Of a stretch of 64,000 nt of DNA, positions 27,003 through 36,293 are shown in pieces. Made by a program: the position numbers and the translations under genes. Position 1 is the first letter of the stretch. Each line of letters opens with the position of its first letter. The stretch comes from Galbitalea sp036271795. GTDB lineage: Bacteria; Actinomycetota; Actinomycetes; Actinomycetales; Microbacteriaceae. The DNA lies in contig DATAZY010000069.1 of assembly GCA_036271795.1 (NCBI GenBank), forward strand, positions 1-64,000, written 5' to 3'. The notes under the pieces were generated by a model. It worked only from the letters and a program-made list of their open reading frames with translations, was not told where the DNA came from and made no database searches.

Positions 27003-27392
27003 ATGACCGAAACCATCACCCTTGTGCAGTCGACCGATGTCCGTGAGTCGGAAACAGCGGCAACCCGCGCGTACACCCTCGCATCGCCGACCGTCGGCGG
27101 AAGTACTCGAACCAGCCTCTGGCGAGTGAAAATGTTCGCTGGGGCGACCGGCCCGAGACACCTCATCGACTCTGAGCAGATCTGGACCGTAGTAAGCGGC
27201 GACGCATCCATTCGAACGGAAACCGGAGAAATTGTCGCCAGGGCAGGGGACACCGTCATCATGCCCGGCGGTGTTCTGCGCACCGTGATCGCTGTGACGG
27301 ACTGCGAGTTCCTGGTCTGTGGGAGCCCGAACGCGCTGGCGACGGTTCCCGGCAGCGGCGCGGAGCCAGCCTCCCTGCCGTGGGCGGTGTAA
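27003..27392 (+). CDS. Cupin-domain protein
   Basis: A 129-residue single-domain cupin. The core is ATGPRHLIDSEQIWTVVSGD, then RAGDTVIMPGGVLRTVIAV, matching the two cupin motifs. Of the usual metal ligands only part is present (H in PRHLI, E in DSEQ; the second motif has no His in the G-x-x-H position), so metal binding is uncertain. ATG 27003 has the SD CAGGAG. It is probably controlled by the divergent MarR gene; cupins in this setting often help modify or sense small toxic compounds. Confidence 0.8.
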   Translation: MTETITLVQSTDVRESETAATRAYTLASPTVGGSTRTSLWRVKMFAGATGPRHLIDSEQIWTVVSGDASIRTETGEIVARAGDTVIMPGGVLRTVIAVTDCEFLVCGSPNALATVPGSGAEPASLPWAV

Positions 27393-27840
27393 CGACGTGC
27401 GTGACCGGACATTGACTACATCGGCTTGAGTCTCCACCTGATGTGAAATCGCGAGAATCGACTGGAAGGCTGCTCACGTGATAACCCGAGATCGAGCGTC
27501 TCGCGCACAGCTCATCGTCGCGGTTTAGCGGGTCGCAACCTGCGATCGGCGGACCGACAAATGTGGTCACGAAGATGTGGTCGGTGAAGCGTTGATAGAT
27601 CACAGCCAGCGCTTCACCGCCGACCCCACCCGACGACCGACGACATCGAAACGACCGTGAGCATCCTGGTCCTCTGCTTCTCGTTGAGAGCGCACATCGC
27701 CATGCAATTCGAAAGGCATAACGGAGGTTGGCAGGCACGCACTAAATCGTCATCCTTTGGGGGACTCGGAAGGACGAGCCAGCTTTCTAACCTCTAAACG
27801 TGAGCCGCACAGGGCGGATCAGCATCGAGAGGAAGTCCCC
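27393..27840. other. Gap of about 450 bp without recognised features
   Basis: No convincing gene, IS end or RNA is visible. Short frames exist on both strands, but none has an SD and conserved-looking sequence. It may be decayed DNA, in keeping with the patchy surroundings. Confidence 0.4.
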
Positions 27841-28740
27841 ATGCCGCACACCACCACTACGCGATCCATTCGCGACACAACGCCAACGGGCACTCCGCTA
27901 TCCGTCCCACGGCGCTCGCGCGCCGCCAGGGTCCTCGCGTTCCCGCTGACCTGGATGGTCATCGGGATCGCCGGCGTCGTGCTGACCGACATCCTGTTCA
28001 TCGACATCGGATCGGGGCTCGGCACGGTCGGGCAGATCCTCGGTGCAATTACCGGTGGCGTAGTCGCTGTGTTGATTCACCGGTTTGTGATGAGACGCCT
28101 GGCTCGCCGGTCGCCCGCGGAACTCGCGGCGAGGGGCGCGGTCGGCGAGGGGCTGCTGGGTTCGGCGATCGGAGCGGGTTTCATCCTTGCCGCGATCGGC
28201 ATCGTCGCGCTTCTGGGCGGATTCCGCATCAGTTGGCATCCGGTCGACGCCCTCAGCACCGTCGCGCTCGCCATCGGGATTAACCTCGGGGCTGCCGCGG
28301 TGGAAGAGATCGTGTTCCGCGGTCTCGCGTTCCAGGCGATCGAGCAGCTCTTCAGTCGCGGTCGCGGCACCTGGATCGCACTCACGGTGACCGCGCTCTG
28401 CTTCGGCGGCGTACACATGCTCAACCCCGGCGCGACATTGTGGAGCGGACTCGCGATCGCGATCGAAGCGGGAGTGCTGCTCGGCGCTGCGTTCGCCTGG
28501 CGCCGCAACCTGTGGTTCGTCATAGGGATCCACTTCGCATGGAACACGCTCGAAGGCCTCTTCGGCATCGCGATCTCAGGGCACCGCGATCCAGGGTTGC
28601 TGCTGACCATCGCAACCGGACCGGCCGCAATCACCGGGGGCGCTTTCGGTGTCGAGGCATCCATCGTCCCCGTGCTGATGAGTATCGCGATCTCAGTTCC
28701 GATGATCATCGCCGCCCGTCGCGCGAATCGCCTCCGATAG
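27841..28740 (+). CDS. CPBP-family intramembrane metalloprotease
   Basis: A 299-residue membrane protein of about eight helices with the CPBP (Rce1/Abi) motifs: EExxxR as E155-E156 and R160 in AVEEIVFRG, FxxxH with His192 in CFGGVHMLNP, and HxxxN as HFAWN at 231-235. These residues form the intramembrane glutamyl/zinc-type active site. Roles in bacteria include bacteriocin immunity, protein processing and prenyl-protein cleavage. ATG 27841 has the strong SD GAGAGGAAG. It lies directly ahead of a two-component pair and may be cotranscribed (47 bp gap). Confidence 0.88.
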   Translation: MPHTTTTRSIRDTTPTGTPLSVPRRSRAARVLAFPLTWMVIGIAGVVLTDILFIDIGSGLGTVGQILGAITGGVVAVLIHRFVMRRLARRSPAELAARGAVGEGLLGSAIGAGFILAAIGIVALLGGFRISWHPVDALSTVALAIGINLGAAAVEEIVFRGLAFQAIEQLFSRGRGTWIALTVTALCFGGVHMLNPGATLWSGLAIAIEAGVLLGAAFAWRRNLWFVIGIHFAWNTLEGLFGIAISGHRDPGLLLTIATGPAAITGGAFGVEASIVPVLMSIAISVPMIIAARRANRLR

Positions 28741-28787
28741 TGAGCGTGGGGGCCGGCCGAGCCACGGAACACGATAGCGTCGAGGCC

Positions 28788-29999
28788 ATGTCGCCCTCGA
28801 CGCGCACGCGCCCTCCGCGAGCTCGGCCGCGCCTGGCGCGGTGGTTGGCTCTGCCAGTCATCGCCCGTGACGCCATCGGCGGGGTCGGGCTAGGCGTGCT
28901 GTCGGTGCTCCCGCTCGGAGTGCAGGGGGTCGCGCTCGGCGAACTGCACCACCACGCCGCACCGTGGGTGCCCCCTGTGCTGATCACGGCCCAGACGCTG
29001 CCGCTAGCCCTGCGTCGCATCCGGCCGGGCGTCGCGATCGCGATTGTCGGTCTCGCCTTCGCTGCGGCGCAACTCGCGGGTGTGAGCACCGGCGTTGCGG
29101 GACTCGGACTGTTTGTCGCGATCTACTCCTTCGCCGTGTACCAGCAGAGGCATCGCATTGTGACCGACGTTGCCACGGCCGTTGCCTACGCGGTTCTGGC
29201 CTTCGCCCTCCATGCTGAGGGTTCGCCCAACCGTCCAATCGACTGGGTGACGTTCTTTTTCGTCTTGATCGCACCCTGGTTCATCGGTCAATTGGTGCGG
29301 CGCCGCCTCGCCGAGCAGGCATCGCGTGAAGCGCTTGCCGCGCAGCGGGCGGTTCGGGAAGCGCGCAACCAACTGGCCCGCGACCTGCACGACATCGTCA
29401 CCCACCATGTCACCGCGATCGTCGTGCAGGCTGACTCGGCCGCCTTCCTTGATGACGCCGATAATGGGGAACAAGCGCTGGTGCTGGACTCGATTGGCCG
29501 CGCCGGTCGGCGAGCACTGCAGGAGCTGCGTTCGCTTCTCGGTGCGCTGGAACTGACTGCGCCCTCGCCGCAACCAGGTCATGCGTCTGTTTCGGCGCCC
29601 CTTAGTCCACTTCCGGGAGATATCGCCGCCCTGGTCCATGAAAGCCGAGCCTCCGGGTATCCCGTCGCACTCGTGGAGATCGGGTCGGCAACTGAGACCT
29701 CGGAGGCCGTCACAGTCACGCTGTACCGGGTCGCGCAAGAGGCGCTCACAAATGCGATGAAACATGCATCGGGAGAACCCGTTTCGATGACCCTGAAACA
29801 TGATGCTGGCGTGGTCGAGTTGAGTGTCGTCAATCCGATCAAGAACTCCGCGGTGTGTGTCCCCGGGCGCGGGCTCACCGGGATGCATGAGCGCCTTGCG
29901 CTCCTGGACGGACTCTTGGAGGCGAGCGCGGTCGAGGACCGCTTTGTTGTGCGCGTCGTCGTGAGTGCGAAGGCCGAGCCGAGAGCGGCGAACGCGTGA
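28788..29999 (+). CDS. Sensor histidine kinase, NarL/DesK type
   Basis: A 403-residue kinase. Residues 30-170 form four or five membrane helices with almost no extracytoplasmic domain, suggesting membrane-stress or lipophilic-signal sensing. The HisKA_3 phosphoacceptor is His201 in ARDLHDIVTHHVTAIVVQAD. The ATPase domain has the N box VAQEALTNAMKHAS and the G1 region GRGLTGMHERL. ATG 28788 is chosen because upstream in-frame sequence overlaps the CPBP gene. The stop overlaps the response-regulator start (GTGA), so kinase and regulator are a pair. Confidence 0.92.
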   Translation: MSPSTRTRPPRARPRLARWLALPVIARDAIGGVGLGVLSVLPLGVQGVALGELHHHAAPWVPPVLITAQTLPLALRRIRPGVAIAIVGLAFAAAQLAGVSTGVAGLGLFVAIYSFAVYQQRHRIVTDVATAVAYAVLAFALHAEGSPNRPIDWVTFFFVLIAPWFIGQLVRRRLAEQASREALAAQRAVREARNQLARDLHDIVTHHVTAIVVQADSAAFLDDADNGEQALVLDSIGRAGRRALQELRSLLGALELTAPSPQPGHASVSAPLSPLPGDIAALVHESRASGYPVALVEIGSATETSEAVTVTLYRVAQEALTNAMKHASGEPVSMTLKHDAGVVELSVVNPIKNSAVCVPGRGLTGMHERLALLDGLLEASAVEDRFVVRVVVSAKAEPRAANA

Positions 30000-30658
30000 A
30001 GGTCGCCATCGTCGACGACCAGCACCTGGTTCGGGACGGCTTCGCTCGCGTGGTCCGAGCGCAGGACGATATGGAACTGGTCGGTCTGGGCGCTACGGGC
30101 CGCGACGCTGTGGAAATCGCCCGCGAGCACGCGCCGGATGTCGTGGTAATGGACATCCGGATGCCTATCCTGGACGGGATCGCGGCGACTCGGGAGATCC
30201 TTGGCGCGGGTTTCGGCGGCGCGACTCGCCTACCGCGCATCCTCATCGTGACGACCTTCAATCTCGACGAGTATGTGTTCGACGCTCTGCGGGCCGGGGC
30301 GAGCGGCTTTCTGTTAAAGGATGCGACTCCCGGCCAGTTGGTCGCCGCCATCCGCACCGTCGCGAGCGGGGATGCCCTGGTCGACCCGGCGGTGACCCGG
30401 GCGCTCATCGGTGCCTACGCGGACCGACTGCGCCCGCGCACCCAATCCGCCGTCCCGGCCGAGACGCTCACGCCGCGCGAACGGGAAGTGCTGCGACTAC
30501 TGGCACAGGGGATGTCGAACATCGAAATCGCGGCCGCCATGGTTGTAACAAGGGAGACGACGAAAACGTATGTCTCTCGCATCCTCCTCAAGCTCGGCGT
30601 CCGAGACCGGGTGCAGGCTGTCGTCTACGCTTACCGCTCGGGAATCGCCGACGAATGA
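29996..30658 (+). CDS. NarL/LuxR-family response regulator
   Basis: A 220-residue response regulator. The receiver has acidic residues D7-D8 and the phosphorylation site Asp53 (VVVMDIRMP), the switch Thr in IVTTFN and the Lys in FLLKD. The LuxR helix-turn-helix is LTPREREVLRLLAQGMSNIE then AAAMVVTRETTKTYVSRILL. It is the partner of the kinase upstream (GTGA overlap). The CPBP protease gene next to the pair is a plausible target. A short TCGCAA-CGTT-TTGCGA hairpin (30669-30684) follows the stop. Confidence 0.93.
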   Translation: MKVAIVDDQHLVRDGFARVVRAQDDMELVGLGATGRDAVEIAREHAPDVVVMDIRMPILDGIAATREILGAGFGGATRLPRILIVTTFNLDEYVFDALRAGASGFLLKDATPGQLVAAIRTVASGDALVDPAVTRALIGAYADRLRPRTQSAVPAETLTPREREVLRLLAQGMSNIEIAAAMVVTRETTKTYVSRILLKLGVRDRVQAVVYAYRSGIADE

Positions 30659-30668
30659 GATCCAGGGG

Positions 30669-30684
30669 TCGCAACGTTTTGCGA
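30669..30684 (+). terminator. Short hairpin after the response regulator
   Basis: A 6-bp stem TCGCAA/TTGCGA with a CGTT loop, 11 bp after the stop codon. There is no T-run, so it is at best a weak terminator. Confidence 0.3.
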
Positions 30685-30848
30685 TGTGGAGGTTGGCCGG
30701 CGCGCGGTGAGCAACTTCAAAAGTAGGTTTTCGATGGCGATTACCGCGGTATGGCTGTCGGAATGGTTGCTAACGCGTTCCGCCCACGGGGTGTAGGTAG
30801 CTAACGTATGGGCCAGGTCAAGGACTGAGCCGCAAGGAGTACCGGGCC

Positions 30849-31040
30849 TAGTTGGTTGGCGATACCACCGGTGGTCCTTCCCTTGGAATAGAGCGAAAAA
30901 ACCGCGCCATTGAACCCTGCTAATCGGCGACAGTATTTCGAGACGACGGCCGGCTCAAAGATTCTCGCTCGATCGCGGGGAACCAGAACGGTCACGTCCC
31001 CTACGTTGGTTCGGATCGTTTTCATCGTCGGCTCGTCCCC
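30849..31040 (-). pseudogene. IS256-family transposase fragment
   Basis: On the reverse strand, KTIRTNVGDVTVLVPRDRAR, then FEPAVVSKYCRRLAGFNGAV and FSLYSKGRTTGGIANQL match a segment of Mutator/IS256 transposases (pattern KTV.T..G...VPRDR...FEP..V.K..RRL.G....V.SLYA.G.TT..I). The catalytic DDE part and the true ends are absent; after ANQL the frame diverges and stops at about 30801. The 820-bp gap between the response regulator and the LacI gene (30659-31479) otherwise holds no gene. It marks an old insertion at the edge of the sugar-catabolism region. Confidence 0.7.
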
Positions 31041-31479
31041 GAGTTCAGCCGACCGGGTCGTGCTTGGTCTTCCCCCGGTTTTCCGGCCACACGTCATCGG
31101 GTCGCGAATATCCTCGTCGTTCATCGAGCCATCCATATTACGGGCGGGCCTTTCTCCTATGGTCAGGATGTGGTCAGCCATGTCGTGACGAGAGGGCCGT
31201 TGCCGGATGTGGCACCCATCCGGGTGCCTCGGCAAGGGTGGCCATTGGTGGTCCATCAACCGTTGTCAATTTGGCTGCTTACGAGCCCGAGCGACGCGCG
31301 CACGGTGATTGATAGTTGTGCGGTACCGGGGCTCTGGCGTGGCGGCGGAACCGACCGATGCTTGCCTTGAGTTGCGCAACGAGTCCCCACTGTCGGGCAT
31401 TGTGCAAAAATGTGCAGCAGGCTGCGGATGACTCGAAGCCTGAATGCAATTGCCGTGCGAGTTGTTCGGGACAGGGATC

Positions 31480-32514
31480 ATGACGGTAGGCAGGCCAGGC
31501 GACGCCCGTCCCGCCACGATCTATGACGTTGCGAAGCAGGCACAGGTCTCCCATGAGACGGTCTCGCGTGTGCTCCGTGGAGATCCCGGCGTCAAGGAGA
31601 AGAATCGCGAGCGTGTCTCCGCTGCCCTCGAGGCATTGAGTTATCGCCCAAATATCACAGCAAAGGCACTCGCAACGAGGAGGTCGCGCCGACTGGGCGC
31701 CATGGTTTACGACCTTATCGAGGCCGGGCCGAGCCAGTTCGTGGAGGGTGCAACGGAGGCCGCGCGGGAAGCGGGCTACCTTCTGGATATCGTCAGCGTG
31801 CGTTCCGTCACAGACGGCGATGTTGCGACGGCAATCTCTCTGCTGAACCAGCCCGACCTCGCGGGGATCATCGCGTTTACGCCGACGGATGCGACGAGGG
31901 ATGCGGTCGCTGCCACCACGTTCCGCATCCCGGTATTTCAAGAGACGGAAGGCGAGGATGCCGACGACCCGGGCGAGCAGTCCCTCAACTCTGTCGGCGT
32001 CGGCCTCATGGTGGACCACCTGGTCGAATTGGGGCACTCACGAATACTTCACATCGCGGGGCCGCGCGACTGGGTCTCGGCGCGAAATCGCGCTCACGCG
32101 TATGAGCGCGCGATGCATCGTCACGGACTGCAAGTGCTCCCTCGCGTCGAGGGCGCCAGTTGGTCGGCGGCATCCGGATACGACGCGGCTCATCGCGTCC
32201 CGCCCGATGTTCGACCCACCGCGTTGCTCGTTGCCAACGATCAGATGGCGCTCGGGGCGCTGTTGGCTCTTCATGAACAGGGAATTTCGGTTCCTCGGGA
32301 CATGAGCGTCGTCGGATTTGACGACATTCCCGAGGCGCCGTTTGTGATCCCGCCGCTGACGACGGTCCGCGTCGACTTTGCGCAGGCGGGGCACCGTGCC
32401 GTGCGCGATCTTGTTGCCCAGATTGAAGGACAATCGACGGCGGGTGTCGACGGCGGGGCAGACGTCTCGGTCCGTCTCGTTATTCGATCCTCCTCGAGCC
32501 GCGCCCCGGAGTAG
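31480..32514 (+). CDS. LacI-family transcriptional regulator (glycan operon)
   Basis: A 345-residue LacI/GalR regulator. The DNA-binding domain is TIYDVAKQAQVSHETVSRVL, followed by the hinge region YRPNITAKALATRRS. The periplasmic-binding-like core ends with the family signature VANDQMALGALLALHEQGIS and VVGFDDIPEAPFVIPPLTTV. ATG 31480, after CAGGGATC, is preferred to an ATG 36 bases upstream without an SD. It lies directly before the oligosaccharide ABC operon, where two overlapping TGACCGGTCA palindromes cover the promoter. A repressor released by a sugar is the natural reading. Confidence 0.88.
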   Translation: MTVGRPGDARPATIYDVAKQAQVSHETVSRVLRGDPGVKEKNRERVSAALEALSYRPNITAKALATRRSRRLGAMVYDLIEAGPSQFVEGATEAAREAGYLLDIVSVRSVTDGDVATAISLLNQPDLAGIIAFTPTDATRDAVAATTFRIPVFQETEGEDADDPGEQSLNSVGVGLMVDHLVELGHSRILHIAGPRDWVSARNRAHAYERAMHRHGLQVLPRVEGASWSAASGYDAAHRVPPDVRPTALLVANDQMALGALLALHEQGISVPRDMSVVGFDDIPEAPFVIPPLTTVRVDFAQAGHRAVRDLVAQIEGQSTAGVDGGADVSVRLVIRSSSSRAPE

Positions 32515-32567
32515 CCGCCTCCGCCGAACGCACGCGGCTCTGACAAAACTCTCTCGCACGAACCGTG

Positions 32568-32627
32568 TTGCAATTCGCTGCGTGGTGTCATACTCTTTTG
32601 TGACCGGTCACAAATGACCGGTCACAA
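32568..32627 (+). promoter_or_regulatory. Promoter and tandem LacI-type operators of the glycan operon
   Basis: -35 TTGCAA (32568-32573), 17-bp spacer, -10 TACTCT (32591-32596). Directly downstream, over the expected start of transcription, lies the perfect palindrome TTGTGACCGGTCACAA (32598-32613), and 14 bp further a second TGACCGGTCA (32615-32624). CG-centred palindromes are typical LacI-family sites. The first gene starts about 280 bp further on; the rest of the gap contains a TTGACA at 32751 but no clear second promoter. Confidence 0.72.
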
Positions 32628-32911
32628 AATGTAATTCCCAGCACCAGTAGCGGACGACGAGGTCATCTCATGAGCACAGTGGCGTGGCAGTGTGCCGCAG
32701 TGACAGACAGTCTGGGCAAGCCTCCTCCGCGCAGAATCCCCGCAATCCCTTTGACATCCCGTCTGACGATGGCGTGTTCGCGAGGGGATCGCAATCGCTT
32801 CGACCGTCCGGTTGAAGCGCAATCACACCCGATCTAACGACTCAGAAACTGAGCGCTTCGGGAATGCCCGTGCGGTGAAATGATCGCATGGCGGAAAGCG
32901 AAGGAAAAACG

Positions 32912-34270
32912 ATGGGCAAGTTTCCAAAACGCGCAGCGATGACGCTGGGCACGGTAGCAATCGCCTCACTCCTGCTCGCAGGATGCGCAAGTTCCGGCAC
33001 CCCGACCGGCAGCACGTCTGCGGTATCGAAGACGGCGATCACCAAGGCAATGAACACTCCGACGACGATCACCTTCTGGACCTGGGTGCCGAAAATCCAG
33101 ACGGAAGTGAACCTCTTCGAGAAGAAGTACCCGAAGATCAAGGTCAAGGTCGTCAATCTCGGGCAGGGTGCCACGTACTACACCAAGCTGGAGAGCGCGA
33201 TCGCGGCGGGGTCGGGCGCGCCGGACGTCGCACAGGTCGAGTACACCCACCTGCCGTCGTTCGAGCTGGGCAAAGACCTGAAAGACCTCGCACCGTATGG
33301 AGCAGCGGATGTGAAGTCGCAGTTCTCGGCATCCGCCTGGAGTCTCGTGGCCTCAGGCAGCGCCATTTACGGTATTCCGCAGGACTCCGGTCCGCTCGGT
33401 TTGCTGTACCGGTCCGACATCCTCAAGGCCGACGGTATCGCGGCGCCGCAGACCTGGGCGGAGTTCGCGACTGCAGCCGAGAAGGTGCACGCGGCAGACC
33501 CCAGCCAGTACCTGACCGATATCCCGTCGTCGAACGGGAGCGCATTCCTTGGGCTGTTCCAGCAGGCAGGCGCGAACCCGTTCGCGTACACGGGTGGCAA
33601 GACGGTGAACATCAACCTGGACAGCGCCGCCGGCAAGAAGGTCGTCGACTACTGGAGCACGCTCATCCAGAAGGGTGTTATCTCGACCGACCCCGACTTC
33701 ACGGATAGCTGGTATCAGGGACTCGCGAGCGGCAAGTATGCATCGTGGGTCGCCGCGGCCTGGGGGCCGGTATTCCTTCAGGGCACAGCAGCCAAGACCT
33801 CCGGGGACTGGCGCGCTGCGGGGCTTCCGCAGTGGACCGCCGGCGACAATGCTTCCGGCATCGTCGGAGGTTCGGCAGATTCCGTGCTCAGCTCCACCAA
33901 GCACCCGATCGCCTCAGCGGTGTTCACCCAGTTCCTGAACAGCGACAAGAAGTCGACGCTCGACTTCGCAACTCAGCAGTTCCTGTTCCCGACCACGACG
34001 GCGACGCTGAACAACTCGGCGTTCTCGGACCAGAAGTCGGCCTTCTACGGCGGACAGCAGGTCAACAAGATCTTCGCGGGAATTTCCTCGAAGATCACGG
34101 GACAGTTCGGGTCGCTCCCGTTCATGGATGAGGTCTACGACTCGTTCAACACCACGCTGGGACAGGCGATGGCAAACGGCGGTAGCGGTATGGATGCCGG
34201 GCTGGCGGCGTGGCAGGCAGCCGTCGTGAAATACGCGAAGTCCCAGGGCTTCACGGTGACAACTAACTAG
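32912..34270 (+). CDS. Sugar ABC transporter substrate-binding lipoprotein (family 1)
   Basis: A 452-residue extracytoplasmic binding protein of the MalE/oligosaccharide group. The signal peptide ends in a lipobox LLLAGC, so the protein is anchored by a lipid at the cell surface. The mature part starts TITFWTWVPKIQTEVNLFEK and contains the usual YGIPQDSGPLGLLYRSDILK hinge region. ATG 32912 is favoured by GAAGGA seven bases upstream over an ATG at 32888. It is first in an operon with two permeases and glycosidases, implying uptake of an oligosaccharide. No ATPase gene is present; such systems commonly share an MsiK-type ATPase encoded elsewhere. Confidence 0.92.
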   Translation: MGKFPKRAAMTLGTVAIASLLLAGCASSGTPTGSTSAVSKTAITKAMNTPTTITFWTWVPKIQTEVNLFEKKYPKIKVKVVNLGQGATYYTKLESAIAAGSGAPDVAQVEYTHLPSFELGKDLKDLAPYGAADVKSQFSASAWSLVASGSAIYGIPQDSGPLGLLYRSDILKADGIAAPQTWAEFATAAEKVHAADPSQYLTDIPSSNGSAFLGLFQQAGANPFAYTGGKTVNINLDSAAGKKVVDYWSTLIQKGVISTDPDFTDSWYQGLASGKYASWVAAAWGPVFLQGTAAKTSGDWRAAGLPQWTAGDNASGIVGGSADSVLSSTKHPIASAVFTQFLNSDKKSTLDFATQQFLFPTTTATLNNSAFSDQKSAFYGGQQVNKIFAGISSKITGQFGSLPFMDEVYDSFNTTLGQAMANGGSGMDAGLAAWQAAVVKYAKSQGFTVTTN

Positions 34271-34279
34271 CGCTCCAAC

Positions 34280-34314
34280 TCGAGTCCGCCCGGGTGTGCG
34301 CCGGGCGGACTCGA
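34280..34314 (+). terminator. Strong hairpin between binding-protein and permease genes
   Basis: A perfect 14-bp stem, TCGAGTCCGCCCGG pairing with CCGGGCGGACTCGA, with a 7-base loop, 9 bp after the binding-protein stop. There is no T-run. In ABC importer operons this position often carries an mRNA-stabilising or partly terminating hairpin that keeps binding-protein mRNA in excess. Confidence 0.7.
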
Positions 34315-34355
34315 ACCATCACGTTCACTACTCATCAGTAAGGAGGCGATCCCAG

Positions 34356-35297
34356 ATGACTGAAACGATCGCGACAACGGCGCCCGCTCCATCGAGCTCG
34401 GCACCACGCCGTCGGCGCGGCGAATTGAAGCGGAAGCAGACAATCGCCGCCTACGTCTTCGTCATCCCGTTCCTGGTTCTGTTCCTGCTGATGCTGGTCA
34501 TTCCGCTCGTCTACTCCGGATACCTGAGCCTGTTCAGGAGCCAACTCGTCGGGGGTTTGACCTTTGTCGGTCTGGGCAATTTCGCCCAGGCCGCCACCGA
34601 TCCCCAATTCCTGGCCGGCGTGTTGCGGATGGCGTTCTTCCTGGTCGTGCAGGTTCCGATCATGTTGGCGCTTTCGCTACTGTTTGCCCTGCTCCTCGAT
34701 AGCGGCAGGTTGCGCTTTCCCCGATTGATCCGGCTCGGGATCTTCATCCCCTATGCGGTGCCCGGAGTGGTCGCGGCGCTCATGTGGGGGTATCTCTACG
34801 GCGACTTTGGACCGTTCTCGCAACTCGCGAATTTCCTCACGATTCCCGCGCCCAACTTCCTCGGCGCCGGAACCGCTCTGTATTCGATTATGAATATCGT
34901 GACCTGGGGATGGGTGGGCTACAACATGATCGTCATCTACTCTGCGCTGCGGTCCATTCCCACCGAACTCTATGACGCGGCGGAAATGGATGGCGCCGGC
35001 GCGATCCGTGTCGCCTGGAGCGTCAAGATTCCGGCTGTCCGACCGGCGATCATCCTGACGGCGATTTTCTCCGTCATCGGAACGTTCCAGCTGTTCAACG
35101 AGCCCAAGCTGTTGCAGAGCGTCGCGCCAAATGTCATTGACGGTGCCTACACGCCCAACCTCTACGCCTACACGCTCGCGTTCACCGACCACGAAGTTAA
35201 CTACGCTGCGGCCGTGTCCTTCATCCTGGGGATCGTCATCATGATTGTCTCCTACGTCGTTCAGTTGTCCACCCAACGCAGGGAAAGAACCCGATGA
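34356..35297 (+). CDS. Sugar ABC transporter permease (MalF/UgpA type)
   Basis: A 313-residue permease with six main helices. After a basic, alanine-rich leader (residues 1-30) the helices begin TIAAYVFVIPFLVLFLLMLV. The EAA loop that contacts the ATPase is ELYDAAEMDGAGAIRVAWSV near residues 207-226. The start is ATG 34356 with the strong SD AAGGAGG. It is coupled to the partner permease by an ATGA overlap and should form a heterodimer with it. Confidence 0.92.
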   Translation: MTETIATTAPAPSSSAPRRRRGELKRKQTIAAYVFVIPFLVLFLLMLVIPLVYSGYLSLFRSQLVGGLTFVGLGNFAQAATDPQFLAGVLRMAFFLVVQVPIMLALSLLFALLLDSGRLRFPRLIRLGIFIPYAVPGVVAALMWGYLYGDFGPFSQLANFLTIPAPNFLGAGTALYSIMNIVTWGWVGYNMIVIYSALRSIPTELYDAAEMDGAGAIRVAWSVKIPAVRPAIILTAIFSVIGTFQLFNEPKLLQSVAPNVIDGAYTPNLYAYTLAFTDHEVNYAAAVSFILGIVIMIVSYVVQLSTQRRERTR

Positions 35298-36220
35298 CAG
35301 CCACGACCGTCGCACAGCGCACGGACCCTTCGGCCACCCCGCGCCCAATGACGAGAACGCGACTGCCAAAGGGTCGACGGCCGAGCACTTTCTTCACGAT
35401 TGTCGGCATTGGTGCGCTCGTGTACTTCCTCGCTCCATTGCTTTGGCTTGTTCTCGCGTCCACCAAGACCAACAGCGGGCTGTTTGACTCGTTCGGGTTC
35501 GCGCTGGGGGGCAAGTTCAATCTCTTCCAGAATCTGGCTGACGTGTTCAGTCGGCAGGATGGGATCTTCGGACGGTGGCTCATTAATACCGTTATCTACG
35601 CTGGAATCAGCGGGATCGGAGCGAGTCTCCTCGCGACTGCCGCCGGATACGCGTTCGCCAAATACCGTTTCCCGGGCGGCCGCGGACTATTCAGCGTTGT
35701 CCTCGGAGCGATCATGATCCCGACTACAGCGTTGGCCATCCCCACGTTTCTGCTCTTTACCCAGGCGGGGCTGACCAACACACCGCTGGCGGTGATCCTG
35801 CCTTCGATGGTCAACCCGTTCGGCGTCTACCTGATGAAGGTCTACGCGGAGGGCGCCGTCGACGACAGCCTGCTGGAGGCCGCGCGCATCGACGGGGCAA
35901 GCGAGTTCCGCGTGTTCTGGCAGGTCAGCATGCGTCTCCTCACCCCGGGGATGGTCACGGTGCTGCTGTTCTCGCTCGTGGCCACGTGGAACAACTATTT
36001 CCTGCCGCTGATCATGCTCAACAACCCCGACCTGTTCCCGCTTACCGTTGGTCTTAGCGAGTGGCAGAGCGCCGCGTCCGCTGGTGGCGGAGGGGTGCAA
36101 GCAGACTTCACTCCGATCATCACGGGTGCACTCGTTTCGGTCGTGCCCTTGATCATCGTGTTCCTTTTTCTTCAGCGCTATTGGCAGTCGGGTCTCGCAA
36201 CCGGCGGCGTCAAGGGCTGA
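35294..36220 (+). CDS. Sugar ABC transporter permease (MalG/UgpE type)
   Basis: A 308-residue permease with six helices. The first helix follows a basic N-terminus (FTIVGIGALVYFLAPLLWLV). The EAA loop reads DDSLLEAARIDGASEFRVFW near residues 194-213, and the C-terminus is VFLFLQRYWQSGLATGGVKG, the typical end of MalG-type proteins. ATG start overlaps the previous stop. It is the second half of the membrane channel of the oligosaccharide importer. Confidence 0.92.
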   Translation: MTATTVAQRTDPSATPRPMTRTRLPKGRRPSTFFTIVGIGALVYFLAPLLWLVLASTKTNSGLFDSFGFALGGKFNLFQNLADVFSRQDGIFGRWLINTVIYAGISGIGASLLATAAGYAFAKYRFPGGRGLFSVVLGAIMIPTTALAIPTFLLFTQAGLTNTPLAVILPSMVNPFGVYLMKVYAEGAVDDSLLEAARIDGASEFRVFWQVSMRLLTPGMVTVLLFSLVATWNNYFLPLIMLNNPDLFPLTVGLSEWQSAASAGGGGVQADFTPIITGALVSVVPLIIVFLFLQRYWQSGLATGGVKG

Positions 36221-36293
36221 CCAACACCCGCATCCGTCGCCCTCCGGCATCCGCCCACCACGATTCCATGACTGCACCAAAGGAGAAGAACGC

